Shown piece after piece: positions 16,613 through 25,366 of a DNA stretch of 64,000 nt. Below the pieces are notes generated by a model. That model worked only from the letters and a program-made list of their open reading frames with translations. It had not been told where the DNA came from and did no database searches. Position 1 is the stretch's first letter, and every line of letters starts with the position of its first letter. The stretch is taken from NCBI RefSeq assembly GCF_010723575.1, contig NZ_BLKZ01000002.1:62001-126000 (forward strand), given 5' to 3'. The position numbers and the translations under genes are program-made. Source of the DNA: Mycobacterium bourgelatii (GTDB lineage: Bacteria; Actinomycetota; Actinomycetes; Mycobacteriales; Mycobacteriaceae).

Positions 16613-17179
16613 CTAGAGCCAGGTGTCTTGGGTCGTGGTCGTCAGGAAAGCTTCCAGATCATCACGCCATTGCGCTGGTGTGGTCTTGTCCGGTTCGATG
16701 CCGGTGTACTCGCCCCGGTAGAACAGCAGCGGGCGGGGCTTGATTTTGGGGACCTCGGACAGCGACTGAACCGCACCGAAGACCACAAAGTGGTCCCCAC
16801 CGTCATGCACAGAGGCCACCGTGCAGTCGATGTAGGCCAGTGAGCCGTCGATGATCGGCGAGCCGAGTTCGGAAGGGTGCCAATCGATCCCGGCAAACTT
16901 GTCCGGCTCCTTGGACCCGAAGCGCGCCGAGACGTGCTTCTGGCTCTCGGTCAGTATGTTCACCGCGAAGCGACCGCTGGCCTCGATGGCCTGCCACGAC
17001 CGCGACACTTTGGTCGGACAGAACAGCACCAGCGGTGGATCCAGCGACAGCGCCGCGAACGACTGACAGGCGAACCCGACGGGCACGTCGTCGTGCACGG
17101 TGGTGATGATGGTGATCCCAGTGCAGAACTGACCCAGCACGCTGCGGAACGTGCGCGGGTCAATCGGCGCGGCAGTCAT
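16613..17179 (-). CDS. hsaB: Flavin reductase component of 3-HSA hydroxylase
   Basis: A 188-residue protein nearly identical in pattern to Rv3567c: FRSVLGQFCTGITIITT, GFACQSFAALSLDPPLVLFCP, SRSWQAIEASGRFAVNIL and KPRPLLFYRGEYTGIEP. It uses NADH to reduce FMN/FAD for the oxygenase HsaA in degradation of the cholesterol A/B rings. Last gene of hsaA-hsaD-hsaC-hsaB, starting 10 bp after hsaC. In M. tuberculosis nat would come next; here the repeat pair and the mce block intervene. Confidence 0.96.
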   Translation of the reverse strand: MTAAPIDPRTFRSVLGQFCTGITIITTVHDDVPVGFACQSFAALSLDPPLVLFCPTKVSRSWQAIEASGRFAVNILTESQKHVSARFGSKEPDKFAGIDWHPSELGSPIIDGSLAYIDCTVASVHDGGDHFVVFGAVQSLSEVPKIKPRPLLFYRGEYTGIEPDKTTPAQWRDDLEAFLTTTTQDTWL

Positions 17180-17189
17180 GGCCCCGAGG

Positions 17190-18092
17190 TTAGCCCTTGA
17201 AGCCGATCGAGAAGTCGTGTCCCCACAGACTGACCGCGGTGCTTTCCCGGGCGATCCAGTCGTCGTCGGCGACCTGCCTTCCCTCGCAACCGAATTCGAC
17301 GTCGAATCCGCCGGGCGTCTTCATGTAGAAGGACAGCATCAGGTCGTTCACGTGCCGGCCCAGCGTGGCCGACATGGGCACCTTCCGCCGCAACGCTCGG
17401 TCCAGGCACAAGCCGACGTCGTCGGAGTTCTCAACCTCGACCATCAAATGCACGATGCCGCTGGGGGTCTGGCCCGGCATGAAGGCAAGGCTGTGATGGC
17501 GAGGGTTGCAGCCTAAGAACCGCAGCCAGGCCGGCGCTCCATCGGCGGGCCTGCCGACCAACTGTGGTGGCAGCCGCATCGAGTCACGCAGCTTGAAGCC
17601 CAGCACATCCCGATAGAAGTGCAATGTCTCGGCGTCGTCGCGGGTCGTCAACACCACGTGGCCCAGACCTTGCTCGCCGGTGACGAACCTGTGCCCGTAC
17701 GGACTGACCACCCGCCGGTGTTCCAGCGCGGCACCGTGGAATACCTCCAGGCAGTTTCCCGACGGGTCGGAGAAGCGGATCATCTCGTCGACCCGACGGT
17801 CGGCCAACTCCGCCGCGGTAGCCTCCTTGTACGCCACACCCTCGACGTCCAGTCGGTTCCGGATTTCCTGCAGCCCTTCGGCATTCGCGCATTCCCAGCC
17901 GGCTTCGGACAACCGGTCCTGCTCCCCCGGCACGATCACCAATCGGGCGGGGAAGTCGTCCATGCGCAGATAGAGCGCGCCCTCGACGGTGCCTTTGCCC
18001 TCGACCATGCCGAGGACCTTCAGGCCGTACTCGCGCCATGCGGCCATGTCGGTGGCTTCGATGCGCAGGTAGCCCAGTGACCGGATGCTCAT
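17190..18092 (-). CDS. hsaC: Extradiol dioxygenase for 3,4-DHSA (meta-cleavage)
   Basis: A 300-residue vicinal-oxygen-chelate protein made of two related halves. The Fe(II) ligands are visible in the C-terminal half as His145, His215 and Glu266 (GLGHVV, IVHLMVEV, FDVEFG). It opens the catecholic A ring of 3,4-dihydroxy-9,10-seconandrostatrienedione. Length and ligand positions match Rv3568c. Overlaps hsaD by 4 bp (ATGA), which implies translational coupling. Confidence 0.97.
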   Translation of the reverse strand: MSIRSLGYLRIEATDMAAWREYGLKVLGMVEGKGTVEGALYLRMDDFPARLVIVPGEQDRLSEAGWECANAEGLQEIRNRLDVEGVAYKEATAAELADRRVDEMIRFSDPSGNCLEVFHGAALEHRRVVSPYGHRFVTGEQGLGHVVLTTRDDAETLHFYRDVLGFKLRDSMRLPPQLVGRPADGAPAWLRFLGCNPRHHSLAFMPGQTPSGIVHLMVEVENSDDVGLCLDRALRRKVPMSATLGRHVNDLMLSFYMKTPGGFDVEFGCEGRQVADDDWIARESTAVSLWGHDFSIGFKG

Positions 18093-18964
18093 CTCGAACC
18101 TCCTAAGAAGTCAATGGTGAGCTTGTTGAATTCGTCGAACTTCTCCACCTGCGCCCAATGCCCACACTGCCCGAAAACGTGGAGTTGCGCGCGCGGGATG
18201 GTCTTGAGCGCGACCAGCGCACCGTCAAGCGGGTTGACCCGGTCTTCGCGACCCCAGATCAGCAGCACCGGCTGACGTAGCTTGTACACCTCGCGCCACA
18301 TCATGCCGAGCTCAAAGTCGGCCGCCGCGAACGACTTTCCCATGGCCCTAGTGGCCGCCAGGGATTCCGGCGTGTTGGCCAACGCGAACCGCTCCTCAAC
18401 CAACTCGGGGGTGATCAGCTTCTGGTCGTAGACCATCACCCGCAGGAACGCCTCGAGGTTCTCGCGAGTGGGCTCGATGGAAAACTTGCCCAGCCGCTTC
18501 ACGCCCTCGGTCGGGTCGGGCGCGAACAGGTTGATGCTCAGCCCGCCCGGCCCCATCAGCACCAGCCGTCCGGCAAGGTCGGGATAGTCCAGGGCGAACC
18601 GCACCGCCGTGCCACCGCCTAACGAGTTGCCCACCAACGGAACCCGTTGCAAGCCGAGCTGGTCGAACAACCCTTTGAGCGCCCGCGCCGCGTAGCGGTT
18701 GAACTGCCCGTGCTCGGCGCGCTTGTCTGAGTGGCCATAACCGGGTTGGTCGACGGCGAGCACGTGGAAGTGCTGGGCCAACACCGCGATGTTGCGGGCG
18801 AAGTTCGTCCAGCTTGACGCGCCCGGTCCCCCACCGTGCAGCAGCACGATGGTGGGGGCATTGCCGATGCCCGCCTCGTGGTAGTGCAGCTTCAGCGGCC
18901 CGTCGACGTCGACTTCCGCATAGCGCGAGGTGGATTCGAACGTTATTTCTTCTGTTGCGGTCAC
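18089..18964 (-). CDS. hsaD: Meta-cleavage product hydrolase (4,9-DSHA hydrolase)
   Basis: A 291-residue alpha/beta hydrolase. The nucleophile is Ser114 in GNSLGG, the acid Asp241 in WGREDRVNP and the base His269 in QCGHWAQ, all at the positions known for Rv3569c. It splits the ring-opened product of HsaC into HHD and DOHNAA. Begins 19 bp downstream of hsaA. Confidence 0.97.
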   Translation of the reverse strand: MTATEEITFESTSRYAEVDVDGPLKLHYHEAGIGNAPTIVLLHGGGPGASSWTNFARNIAVLAQHFHVLAVDQPGYGHSDKRAEHGQFNRYAARALKGLFDQLGLQRVPLVGNSLGGGTAVRFALDYPDLAGRLVLMGPGGLSINLFAPDPTEGVKRLGKFSIEPTRENLEAFLRVMVYDQKLITPELVEERFALANTPESLAATRAMGKSFAAADFELGMMWREVYKLRQPVLLIWGREDRVNPLDGALVALKTIPRAQLHVFGQCGHWAQVEKFDEFNKLTIDFLGGSR

Positions 18965-18983
18965 GTTGCCAGGACCCCGCCGA

Positions 18984-20168
18984 TCAGACCATGGTGTCGC
19001 CGGGAGGCAACCCGAACTCGTTGTTCCCGAAGATCACGTAGGCCCGCTCGGGGTCGTTGGCCGCGTGCACCCGGCCGGCATGCGCGTCACGCCAGAACCG
19101 TTGCACGGGTTGGTCATTGGCCAAAGCGGTGGCACCCGAGGCCTCAAACAGCCGGTCGATCGAGGCGATGGCACGTCCGGTGGCGCGCACCTGGTCGCGC
19201 CGCGCGCGGGCACGCAGCTCGAAGGGGATCTCCTTGCCCGCGGACAGCAGCGCGTACTCCTCGGTGACATTGCCACTCAGTTGCCGCCACGCGGCGTCGA
19301 TGTCACTGGCCGCCTCGGCGATGCGAACCTTGGCGAACGGGTCGTCCTTGGCCTTCTCCCCCGCGAATGCCGCACGAACCCGCTTACCCTGGTGCTCCAC
19401 GTGTGCGTCGTACGCGCCGTACGCCATGCCGACGATCGGCGCCGAAATGGTGGTGGGATGCATGGTGCCCCAAGGCATCTTGTAGACCGGGGCGGTGTTT
19501 GTCTCGTACCCGCCGGCGGTGCCGTCGTTCATCGCCTTGTAGGACAGGAACCGGTGCCGCGGCACGAAGACATCCTTGACGACGATGGTGTTGCTGCCGG
19601 TGCCGCGCAGACCGACCACGTGCCACACGTCGTCGATGCGGTATTCCGAGCGCGGGATCAGGAAGCTGCCAAAGTCAACAGGTCGGCCGTCCTTGATGAC
19701 CGGACCGCCCAGGAAGGTCCACGTGGCGTGGTCGCAACCCGACGACCAGTTCCACGCACCGTTGACCAGGTAGCCGCCGTCGACCACGACACCGGCGCCC
19801 ATCGGGGCATAGGACGACGAGATCCGGGTGTTGGTGTCCTCACCCCAGACCTCCTCCTGCGCCCGCTGGTCGAACAGCGCGAGGTGCCAGTTGTGCACGC
19901 CGATGATCGAGCTCACCCAGCCGGTGGAACCGCATGCGCTCGCCAGGCGGCGGACCGCTTCGTAGAACAGCGCCGGGTCGCATTGCAGTCCGCCCCACTG
20001 CTCGGGCTGCAAGAGGGTGAAGAAACCGACGGCCTCTAGCTCGTTGACGGTCTCGTCGGGCAGGCGACGCAGATCCTCCGTGAGTTGAGCGCGCTCCCGG
20101 ATCTTGGGAAGCAGATCATCGATGGCAGCCAATACCGCCTGGGCATCGCGCTGTTGAATGGACGTCAC
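18984..20168 (-). CDS. hsaA: Oxygenase component of 3-HSA hydroxylase
   Basis: A 394-residue flavin-dependent monooxygenase of the acyl-CoA-dehydrogenase fold (Rv3570c type): FTLLQPEQWGGLQCDP, CGSTGWVSSIIGVHNWHLALF, WNWSSGCDHATW and VVGLRGTGSNTIVVKDVFVP. With HsaB it hydroxylates 3-HSA to the catechol 3,4-DHSA. I chose the GTG at 20168 (VTSIQQRDAQ), because AGGAGG lies 7-8 nt before it, over the ATG at 20192. First gene of the hsaADCB operon, divergent from kshB, with KstR-type operators between them. Confidence 0.96.
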   Translation of the reverse strand: MTSIQQRDAQAVLAAIDDLLPKIRERAQLTEDLRRLPDETVNELEAVGFFTLLQPEQWGGLQCDPALFYEAVRRLASACGSTGWVSSIIGVHNWHLALFDQRAQEEVWGEDTNTRISSSYAPMGAGVVVDGGYLVNGAWNWSSGCDHATWTFLGGPVIKDGRPVDFGSFLIPRSEYRIDDVWHVVGLRGTGSNTIVVKDVFVPRHRFLSYKAMNDGTAGGYETNTAPVYKMPWGTMHPTTISAPIVGMAYGAYDAHVEHQGKRVRAAFAGEKAKDDPFAKVRIAEAASDIDAAWRQLSGNVTEEYALLSAGKEIPFELRARARRDQVRATGRAIASIDRLFEASGATALANDQPVQRFWRDAHAGRVHAANDPERAYVIFGNNEFGLPPGDTMV

Positions 20169-20213
20169 TACGGTTGCCTCCTGGGAGAACACGTTTTCGG
20201 CTTAGGGAAAGAC

Positions 20214-20227
20214 TAGAACACGTTCCG
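20214..20227. promoter_or_regulatory. KstR-type operator, hsaA side
   Basis: TAGAACACGTTCCG fits the KstR consensus TNNAACNNGTTNNA except for the last base. A further AACACGTT core at 20188-20195 lacks the outer bases. KstR is the cholesterol-catabolism repressor, released by sterol-derived CoA thioesters. Confidence 0.75.
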
Positions 20228-20281
20228 ATTTGTGTCGAGCAGGGTATTCCTGCGCCTGGTAGCGGTATGAATCGGGTTATC

Positions 20282-20295
20282 TATAACATGTTCTA
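20282..20295. promoter_or_regulatory. KstR operator, kshB side
   Basis: TATAACATGTTCTA is a full match to TNNAACNNGTTNNA. It lies 26 bp before the kshB TTG start and in the shared kshB/hsaA intergenic region, so it probably controls both genes together with the 20214 site. Confidence 0.88.
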
Positions 20296-20320
20296 GTTGT
20301 TACGGAAGAGAGGGCTGGTC

Positions 20321-21433
20321 TTGGCTGAGGCTATTCCGGGGAACGTTCGCCGGGACATCGGCGCCGACGTTCCCGACGAACCGCTCGGCGACCACGTCCT
20401 CGAGCTACAGATCGCCGAGGTCATCGCCGAGACGGACGATGCGCGGTCGCTGGTCTTTGAAGTACCCGAAGGGGCGGGGAATCCGGCCATCCCGCCGGAG
20501 CGGCTGCGCTACGCGCCCGGGCAGTTCCTGACGCTGCGCGTCCCGAGCGAAAAGACCGGCTCGGTGGCACGTTGCTACTCGCTGTGCAGCTCGCCGTTCA
20601 CCGATGAGGCGCTGACCGTCACGGTCAAACGAACCGCGGACGGCTACGCCTCCAACTGGCTGTGCGACCACGCCCACAAGGGCATGCGCATCCACGTGCT
20701 GGCGCCGTCCGGCAACTTCGTGCCCAAGACGCTCGACGACGACTTCCTGCTGCTCGCGGCCGGTAGCGGCATCACCCCGATCATGGCGATCTGCAAGTCA
20801 GCGCTGTCCGAGGGCAGCGGGCAGGTGACCCTGGTCTACGCCAACCGCGACGACCGCTCGGTCATCTTCCGTGATGCGCTGCAGGATCTGGCGACCAAGT
20901 ACCCGGACCGGCTCACGGTGGTGCACTGGCTGGAATCGCTGCAGGGGCTGCCCAGCGCCGCCGCGCTGGCGAAGCTGGCCGCACCCTTCACCGACCGGCC
21001 CGCATACATTTGCGGCCCCGGTCCGTTCATGGAGGCGGCGCGCCTGGCCCTCGAGACGCTGCAGGTGCCCCCGGCGCGGATACACATCGAGGTGTTCAAG
21101 TCGCTGGAGTCAGACCCCTTCGCGGCGGTGAAGATCGAGGAGACCGGCGACGAGCCGCCGGCCACCGCCGTGGTGGAACTGGACGGCGAGACACACACCG
21201 TGTCGTGGCCGCGCAGCGCAAAGTTGCTCGACGTGCTGCTGGCGAAGGGCCTCGACGCCCCGTTCTCGTGCCGGGAAGGTCACTGCGGTGCCTGCGCCTG
21301 CACGCTGCGCAATGGCAAGGTCAGCATGGAAGTCAACGACGTGCTGGAACAACAGGACCTTGACGAGGGGCTAATTCTGGCCTGCCAGGCGCACCCGGAA
21401 TCAGACTCGGTGGAAGTGACGTACGACGAGTAG
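20321..21433 (+). CDS. kshB: 3-ketosteroid 9-alpha-hydroxylase reductase component
   Basis: A 370-residue ferredoxin reductase with three modules: an FAD domain (R-C-Y-S in VARCYSLCSS), an NAD domain (AAGSGITPIMAI and CGPGPFME), and a C-terminal plant-type 2Fe-2S domain (CREGHCGACACTL plus a late Cys in ILACQA). It passes electrons from NADH to KshA for sterol B-ring opening. The TTG at 20321 (LAEAIPGN) is preferred because GAGAGG sits about 7 nt upstream; a TTG at 20297 is also in frame but lies next to the KstR site. The last codons (GACGAGTAGG) are duplicated just after the stop. Confidence 0.95.
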   Translation: MAEAIPGNVRRDIGADVPDEPLGDHVLELQIAEVIAETDDARSLVFEVPEGAGNPAIPPERLRYAPGQFLTLRVPSEKTGSVARCYSLCSSPFTDEALTVTVKRTADGYASNWLCDHAHKGMRIHVLAPSGNFVPKTLDDDFLLLAAGSGITPIMAICKSALSEGSGQVTLVYANRDDRSVIFRDALQDLATKYPDRLTVVHWLESLQGLPSAAALAKLAAPFTDRPAYICGPGPFMEAARLALETLQVPPARIHIEVFKSLESDPFAAVKIEETGDEPPATAVVELDGETHTVSWPRSAKLLDVLLAKGLDAPFSCREGHCGACACTLRNGKVSMEVNDVLEQQDLDEGLILACQAHPESDSVEVTYDE

Positions 21434-21513
21434 GGACGAGTAGGGCCTGTCAATCTCGTCCAGAATCTGCTTCGGTATGAGTTAGCTACGACTCGTCGAC
21501 GAGAGGACGCAGG

Positions 21514-22053
21514 ATGAAGCGGCTGGTGACGGGCTTGACCGTCGCGGGATGCCTGATGACGTTCCTACCCATGACGGGAGCCCCGGTAGCCGGGGCGGCG
21601 GCCAACACCGCCACCACGTTGTTCCCGGTCGACGAGACGACCCAGCTGGAGACACACAGCTTCGTCAACTGCCACCCCGACGGCAACTGCGACTTCGTCG
21701 CGGGCACCAATCTGCGCACCCCCGACGGCCCGGCCGGTTTTCCGCCCAGCCTGTGGGCGCGGCAGACCACCGAGATCCGGTCTTCCAACCGGCTGGTGTA
21801 CCTGGATGCGCACGCCACCAGCCAGTTCGAACGCGTCTTCAAAGAAGGCGGGACGGACACCATCACCACCGTGTACTTCGGTGAGGGCCCGCCGGACAAG
21901 TACCAGACGACCGGCATTATCAACGCGGTCAGTTGGTCGACCGGTCAGCCGGTGACCAACGCGAACGTCATCGTCTGCACGCACATGCAGGTCGTCTATT
22001 CCGGCGTCAACCTCACCTCGCCGAGCACCTGCGCGCAGACGAACTTCTCCTAG
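21514..22053 (+). CDS. Secreted protein, Rv3572-like
   Basis: A 179-residue protein with a signal peptide (RLVTGLTVAGCLMTFLPM) cleaved near GAPVAGA/AA. The mature part is small and beta-rich with two Cys pairs (FVNCHPDGNCDF and VIVCTHM...STCAQT). AGGACGCAGG lies just before the ATG. It occupies the place of Rv3572 between kshB and fadE34. No enzymatic motif; function unknown, and any link to sterol use is inferred only from position. Confidence 0.85.
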   Translation: MKRLVTGLTVAGCLMTFLPMTGAPVAGAAANTATTLFPVDETTQLETHSFVNCHPDGNCDFVAGTNLRTPDGPAGFPPSLWARQTTEIRSSNRLVYLDAHATSQFERVFKEGGTDTITTVYFGEGPPDKYQTTGIINAVSWSTGQPVTNANVIVCTHMQVVYSGVNLTSPSTCAQTNFS

Positions 22054-22378
22054 CGCGCCGAGTACCACGGGCGAACCCAGCCTGCAGATCTGCTAGCAAA
22101 CTGCGAGCAGACGGACTGTTGCGACTGCAGCTCGGGCCAGCAACCGCGAGTCTCACGACGCCGCCAACCGGATGCCCACCGAGTTCACCGAGCCTGTAAC
22201 CATGCAGGAAATGTTCGAGTGCAGACCTGCCAGATTTCAGGCTCGCCGCCAGCCCCCGGGCAGCTCACGACGCCGCCACGCCGGATGCCCACCGACTCCA
22301 CCGAGCCTGTAACCATGCAGACAAACTGCGAGTCGAGACCTGCAGGATTACCGGCTCGCCACGGGACCGCTCGCCAGA
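22054..22378. repeat. Intergenic tandem repeat of about 100 bp (two copies)
   Basis: The 325-bp gap between the secreted-protein gene and fadE34 (convergent) holds no gene. It contains two copies at about 22152-22250 and 22264-22362 (period 112), each starting CTCACGACGCCGCCA and containing CCGAGCCTGTAACCATGCAG and a GAGACCTGC-like segment. The piece AACTGCGAG also recurs near 22099. Convergent position suggests a mobile or slipped repeat rather than regulation. Confidence 0.8.
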
Positions 22379-24508
22379 TCAGCGCGGCAGGCCGAGCAGC
22401 CGTTCCGCGGCCACCGTGAGCAGAATCTGCTCCGTGCCGCCGGCGATGGTGAGGCACCGGGTGTTGAGGAAGTCGAAGACGGCTCGGTTGCGCACCAGGC
22501 CACCACCCTCGGAGACGTCCATCGTGAACTCGGCCAATTCCTGCCGGTAGCGCACACCGATGAGCTTGCGCACGCTCGATTGCGAACTCAGATCGTGCCC
22601 GCCCACGGCCAGCTGAGCGATCCGCTGGTCCAGCAGGGCACCACTCTGGGCGAGCAGGATCAACCTGGCCAGCCGGTCCTGCTGGGCGACGTCGAGGTCG
22701 AGTTCGGCCAACACGGCCAACAGCTCTTCCATCGGATTGCCCAGCGCGGTTCCGGTGGCCATCGCCACCCGCTCGTTGGCCAGCGTGGTGCGGGCCAGTC
22801 GCCAGCCGTCGTTGATCTTGCCGACCACCAGCTCGTCGGGCACGAACACGTTGTCCAGGAAGACCTCGTTGAACAGCGAGTCACCGGTGATCTCACGCAG
22901 CGGGCGGATCTCGATGCCCGGTGATTTCATGTCCACCAGGAAGTAGCTGATGCCCTTGTGCTTCGGTGCGTCCGGGTCCGTCCGCGCCAGGCACACACCC
23001 CACGCGGCCTTGTGCGCCGCCGACGTCCACACCTTCTGCCCGGTGAGCAGCCAGCCACCGTCGGTACGCACCGCCTTGGTGCGCAGCGACGCCAGGTCGG
23101 AACCGGCACCGGGCTCGGAAAACAGTTGGCACCAGAAGAATTCACCGCGCAAAGTGGCCGGGACGAAGCGCTCGATCTGTTCGGGCGTGCCGTGCTCGAG
23201 GATGGTCGGCGCCGCCCACCAGCCGATCACCAGGTCCGGTCGCACCACGCCGGCGGCGGCCAACTCCTGGTCGATCAGCAGCTGCTCGGCGGGACCCGCG
23301 CCGCGGCCGTACGGCGGCGGCCAGTGCGGGGCGAGCAAGCCCGCGTCAGCCAACGCAACCTGGCGCTTCTCCTCGGGCAGCGCGGCAACCTCAGCCACTG
23401 CCGCGGCGATCTCCGCCCGCTGCCCCTCAACCCCGGACAGGTCGACGCCGAGGCGGCGACGCACGCCATCCTGCGTCAGTGCGGTGACGCGGCGCAGCCA
23501 GTGCTCGGTGCCACCGAGGAAACGGCCGATGCTGTAGGCCCGGCGCAGGTACAGATGGGCGTCGTGTTCCCAGGTGCAGCCGATGCCGCCGAGCACCTGA
23601 ATGCAGTCTTTGACGTTGGCCTTGGCGGCGGCGATACCCAGAGCCGCGGCCAGCGCGGCGGCGATGGCGAACTGGCGCGCTTCTCCAGCCTCCCGGGGCT
23701 CCGTAGCCGCTCGGGCGGCGTCGGCGGCGGCCACCTCGGCCTGCTCGGCGCGGCATAACATCTCGGCGCAAATGTGTTTGATGGCCTGAAAGCTGCCGAT
23801 CGGCTTGCCGAACTGTTCCCGCACCTTGGCGTAGGCGACGGCGGTGTCCAGCGCCCACCGGGTGATTCCGGCGGCCTCGGCGGCCAGCAGGGCCGCCGCC
23901 AGGTCTTCGATCCGCTCTCCGGCCACCACGGTTGCGGGCGCATCCGTCAGCACCACCCGGCCCAGCGGCCGGGAGAAGTCGGTGGCCGACAGCGGTTCCA
24001 CCGTGACGCCGTCGTCGGCGCCGTCGACGAGCAGCCAGTCCGCGCCAGCCGGCAGCAGCACCACCCCGTCGGGCACGGCACCCAGTGCGAAGGCTGCCGT
24101 GCCCGATGCCCGCGACGTCGCTTGGTCGAATCGCACGTCGCCCTTGAGCGCCACGCCCGCGACTCGCTGGCCGGACGCCAGCGCGGCGAGCAATTCGGGA
24201 TCACCGACCACCAGCGTGGCCAGTGCGGTGGTGGCGACCGGTCCCGGCACCAACGCCTTGGCCGACTCTTCGACCATCGCGCACAGGTCCTCGATGGTGG
24301 CCCCGCCCCCACCGTGCTCCTCGGGCACGGCAACGCCCAACAAACCCAGCTCGGCCAGACCGGTGAACACCGGGCGCCAGGCGTCGGCGTTGCCCTGTTC
24401 AATCTGGCGGCTGGCAGCGGTCGCCGGTTCCCCGGAGGCCGCGGCGCGGGCCCAGTCGCGCACCAACTCGCGAACGGCGAGCTGTTCGTCAGTGACGGTC
24501 GCTACCAC
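22379..24508 (-). CDS. fadE34: Two-domain acyl-CoA dehydrogenase (sterol side chain / ring fragment)
   Basis: A 709-residue protein made of two acyl-CoA dehydrogenase units. The N-terminal unit (~1-340) includes GGIGCTWEHDAHLYLRRA. The C-terminal unit (~370-709) includes FSEPGAGSDLASL, GQKVWTSAA and the C-terminal GGTEQI. The double length is the hallmark of FadE34 (Rv3573c, also ChsE3), reported to act on a cholate/cholesterol side-chain CoA ester. The GTG start at 24508 follows GGAGG at 8 nt. Divergent from kstR with a perfect KstR operator between them. Confidence 0.93.
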   Translation of the reverse strand: MVATVTDEQLAVRELVRDWARAAASGEPATAASRQIEQGNADAWRPVFTGLAELGLLGVAVPEEHGGGGATIEDLCAMVEESAKALVPGPVATTALATLVVGDPELLAALASGQRVAGVALKGDVRFDQATSRASGTAAFALGAVPDGVVLLPAGADWLLVDGADDGVTVEPLSATDFSRPLGRVVLTDAPATVVAGERIEDLAAALLAAEAAGITRWALDTAVAYAKVREQFGKPIGSFQAIKHICAEMLCRAEQAEVAAADAARAATEPREAGEARQFAIAAALAAALGIAAAKANVKDCIQVLGGIGCTWEHDAHLYLRRAYSIGRFLGGTEHWLRRVTALTQDGVRRRLGVDLSGVEGQRAEIAAAVAEVAALPEEKRQVALADAGLLAPHWPPPYGRGAGPAEQLLIDQELAAAGVVRPDLVIGWWAAPTILEHGTPEQIERFVPATLRGEFFWCQLFSEPGAGSDLASLRTKAVRTDGGWLLTGQKVWTSAAHKAAWGVCLARTDPDAPKHKGISYFLVDMKSPGIEIRPLREITGDSLFNEVFLDNVFVPDELVVGKINDGWRLARTTLANERVAMATGTALGNPMEELLAVLAELDLDVAQQDRLARLILLAQSGALLDQRIAQLAVGGHDLSSQSSVRKLIGVRYRQELAEFTMDVSEGGGLVRNRAVFDFLNTRCLTIAGGTEQILLTVAAERLLGLPR

Positions 24509-24561
24509 GTGCAGACCTCCGAGTCATTAAATTCACATCATAGTGAGCCTTTCATACCCAC

Positions 24562-24575
24562 TAGAACGTGTTCTA
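24562..24575. promoter_or_regulatory. KstR operator between fadE34 and kstR
   Basis: TAGAACGTGTTCTA is a perfect inverted repeat and an exact TNNAACNNGTTNNA match. It lies 54 bp upstream of fadE34 and about 190 bp upstream of kstR, consistent with repression of fadE34 and autoregulation of kstR. Confidence 0.92.
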
Positions 24576-24760
24576 ATAGTGGAAGCAATCACCCGTCAAA
24601 TCGGCGAGTGTTGCGCCAGTACACGTCCCTAAACGGACGGGACCCAGACTCCGTGGAGGTGGGAAATCTACGCTCAGCATGCGTATCGTTTGCGACCGGA
24701 CCGCCCGCACGAGGAGTTGCCCGGTACATGTCTCCAGCGAACCCGCGCGAGGTCCTGAAC

Positions 24761-25366
24761 GTGGCGGTACTTGCCGAGTCTGAACTCGGTTCCGAAGCGC
24801 AGCGGGAGCGCCGCAAGCGCATCCTGGACGCGACCATGGCGATCGCCTCTAAAGGCGGATACGAGGCGGTCCAGATGCGGGCCGTCGCCGACCGCGCCGA
24901 CGTCGCCGTCGGCACCCTCTACCGGTATTTCCCGTCAAAGGTGCATCTGCTGGTCTCGGCACTGGGCCGGGAATTCAGCCGGATCGACGCGAAGACCGAC
25001 CGCTCGGCGGTGGCCGGCGGATCCCCGTATCAGCGGCTGAGCTACATGGTCGGCAAGCTCAACCGCGCGATGCAACGCAACCCACTGCTCACCGAGGCCA
25101 TGACGCGCGCCTACGTGTTCGCCGACGCATCGGCGGCCAGCGAGGTCGACCAGGTCGAGAAGCTGATCGACAGCATGTTTGCGCGGGCGATGAGCGACGG
25201 CGAACCCACCGAGGACCAGTACCACATCGCCCGGGTGATCTCGGATGTGTGGTTGTCCAACCTGCTCGCGTGGCTCACCCGGCGGGCCTCGGCCACCGAC
25301 GTGAGCAAGCGACTGGACCTAGCCGTGCGACTGCTGATCGGCGACCACGAGGGCGCCGAGGGTTAA
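24761..25366 (+). CDS. kstR: TetR-family repressor of cholesterol catabolism
   Basis: A 201-residue protein. The N-terminal TetR DNA-binding helices (RILDATMAIASKGGYEAVQMRAVADRADVAVGTLYRYFPSKVHLL) are followed by the ligand domain (YVFADASAASEVDQVEKLIDSMFARAM) that matches Rv3574. I use the GTG at 24761 (VAVLAESELGSEAQ), with GAGG 8 nt upstream, matching the revised start of the M. tuberculosis protein. ATG at 24728 would add 11 residues. The much longer open frame that reaches back through fadE34 is antisense noise. Its TAA overlaps the TAA of the convergent LacI gene. Confidence 0.93.
   Translation: MAVLAESELGSEAQRERRKRILDATMAIASKGGYEAVQMRAVADRADVAVGTLYRYFPSKVHLLVSALGREFSRIDAKTDRSAVAGGSPYQRLSYMVGKLNRAMQRNPLLTEAMTRAYVFADASAASEVDQVEKLIDSMFARAMSDGEPTEDQYHIARVISDVWLSNLLAWLTRRASATDVSKRLDLAVRLLIGDHEGAEG

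Noticed and set aside
23774..24760. Upstream extension of the kstR frame (530 residues in total)
   Set aside because: It runs antisense through fadE34 and past the KstR operator; the conserved repressor begins at about 24761.
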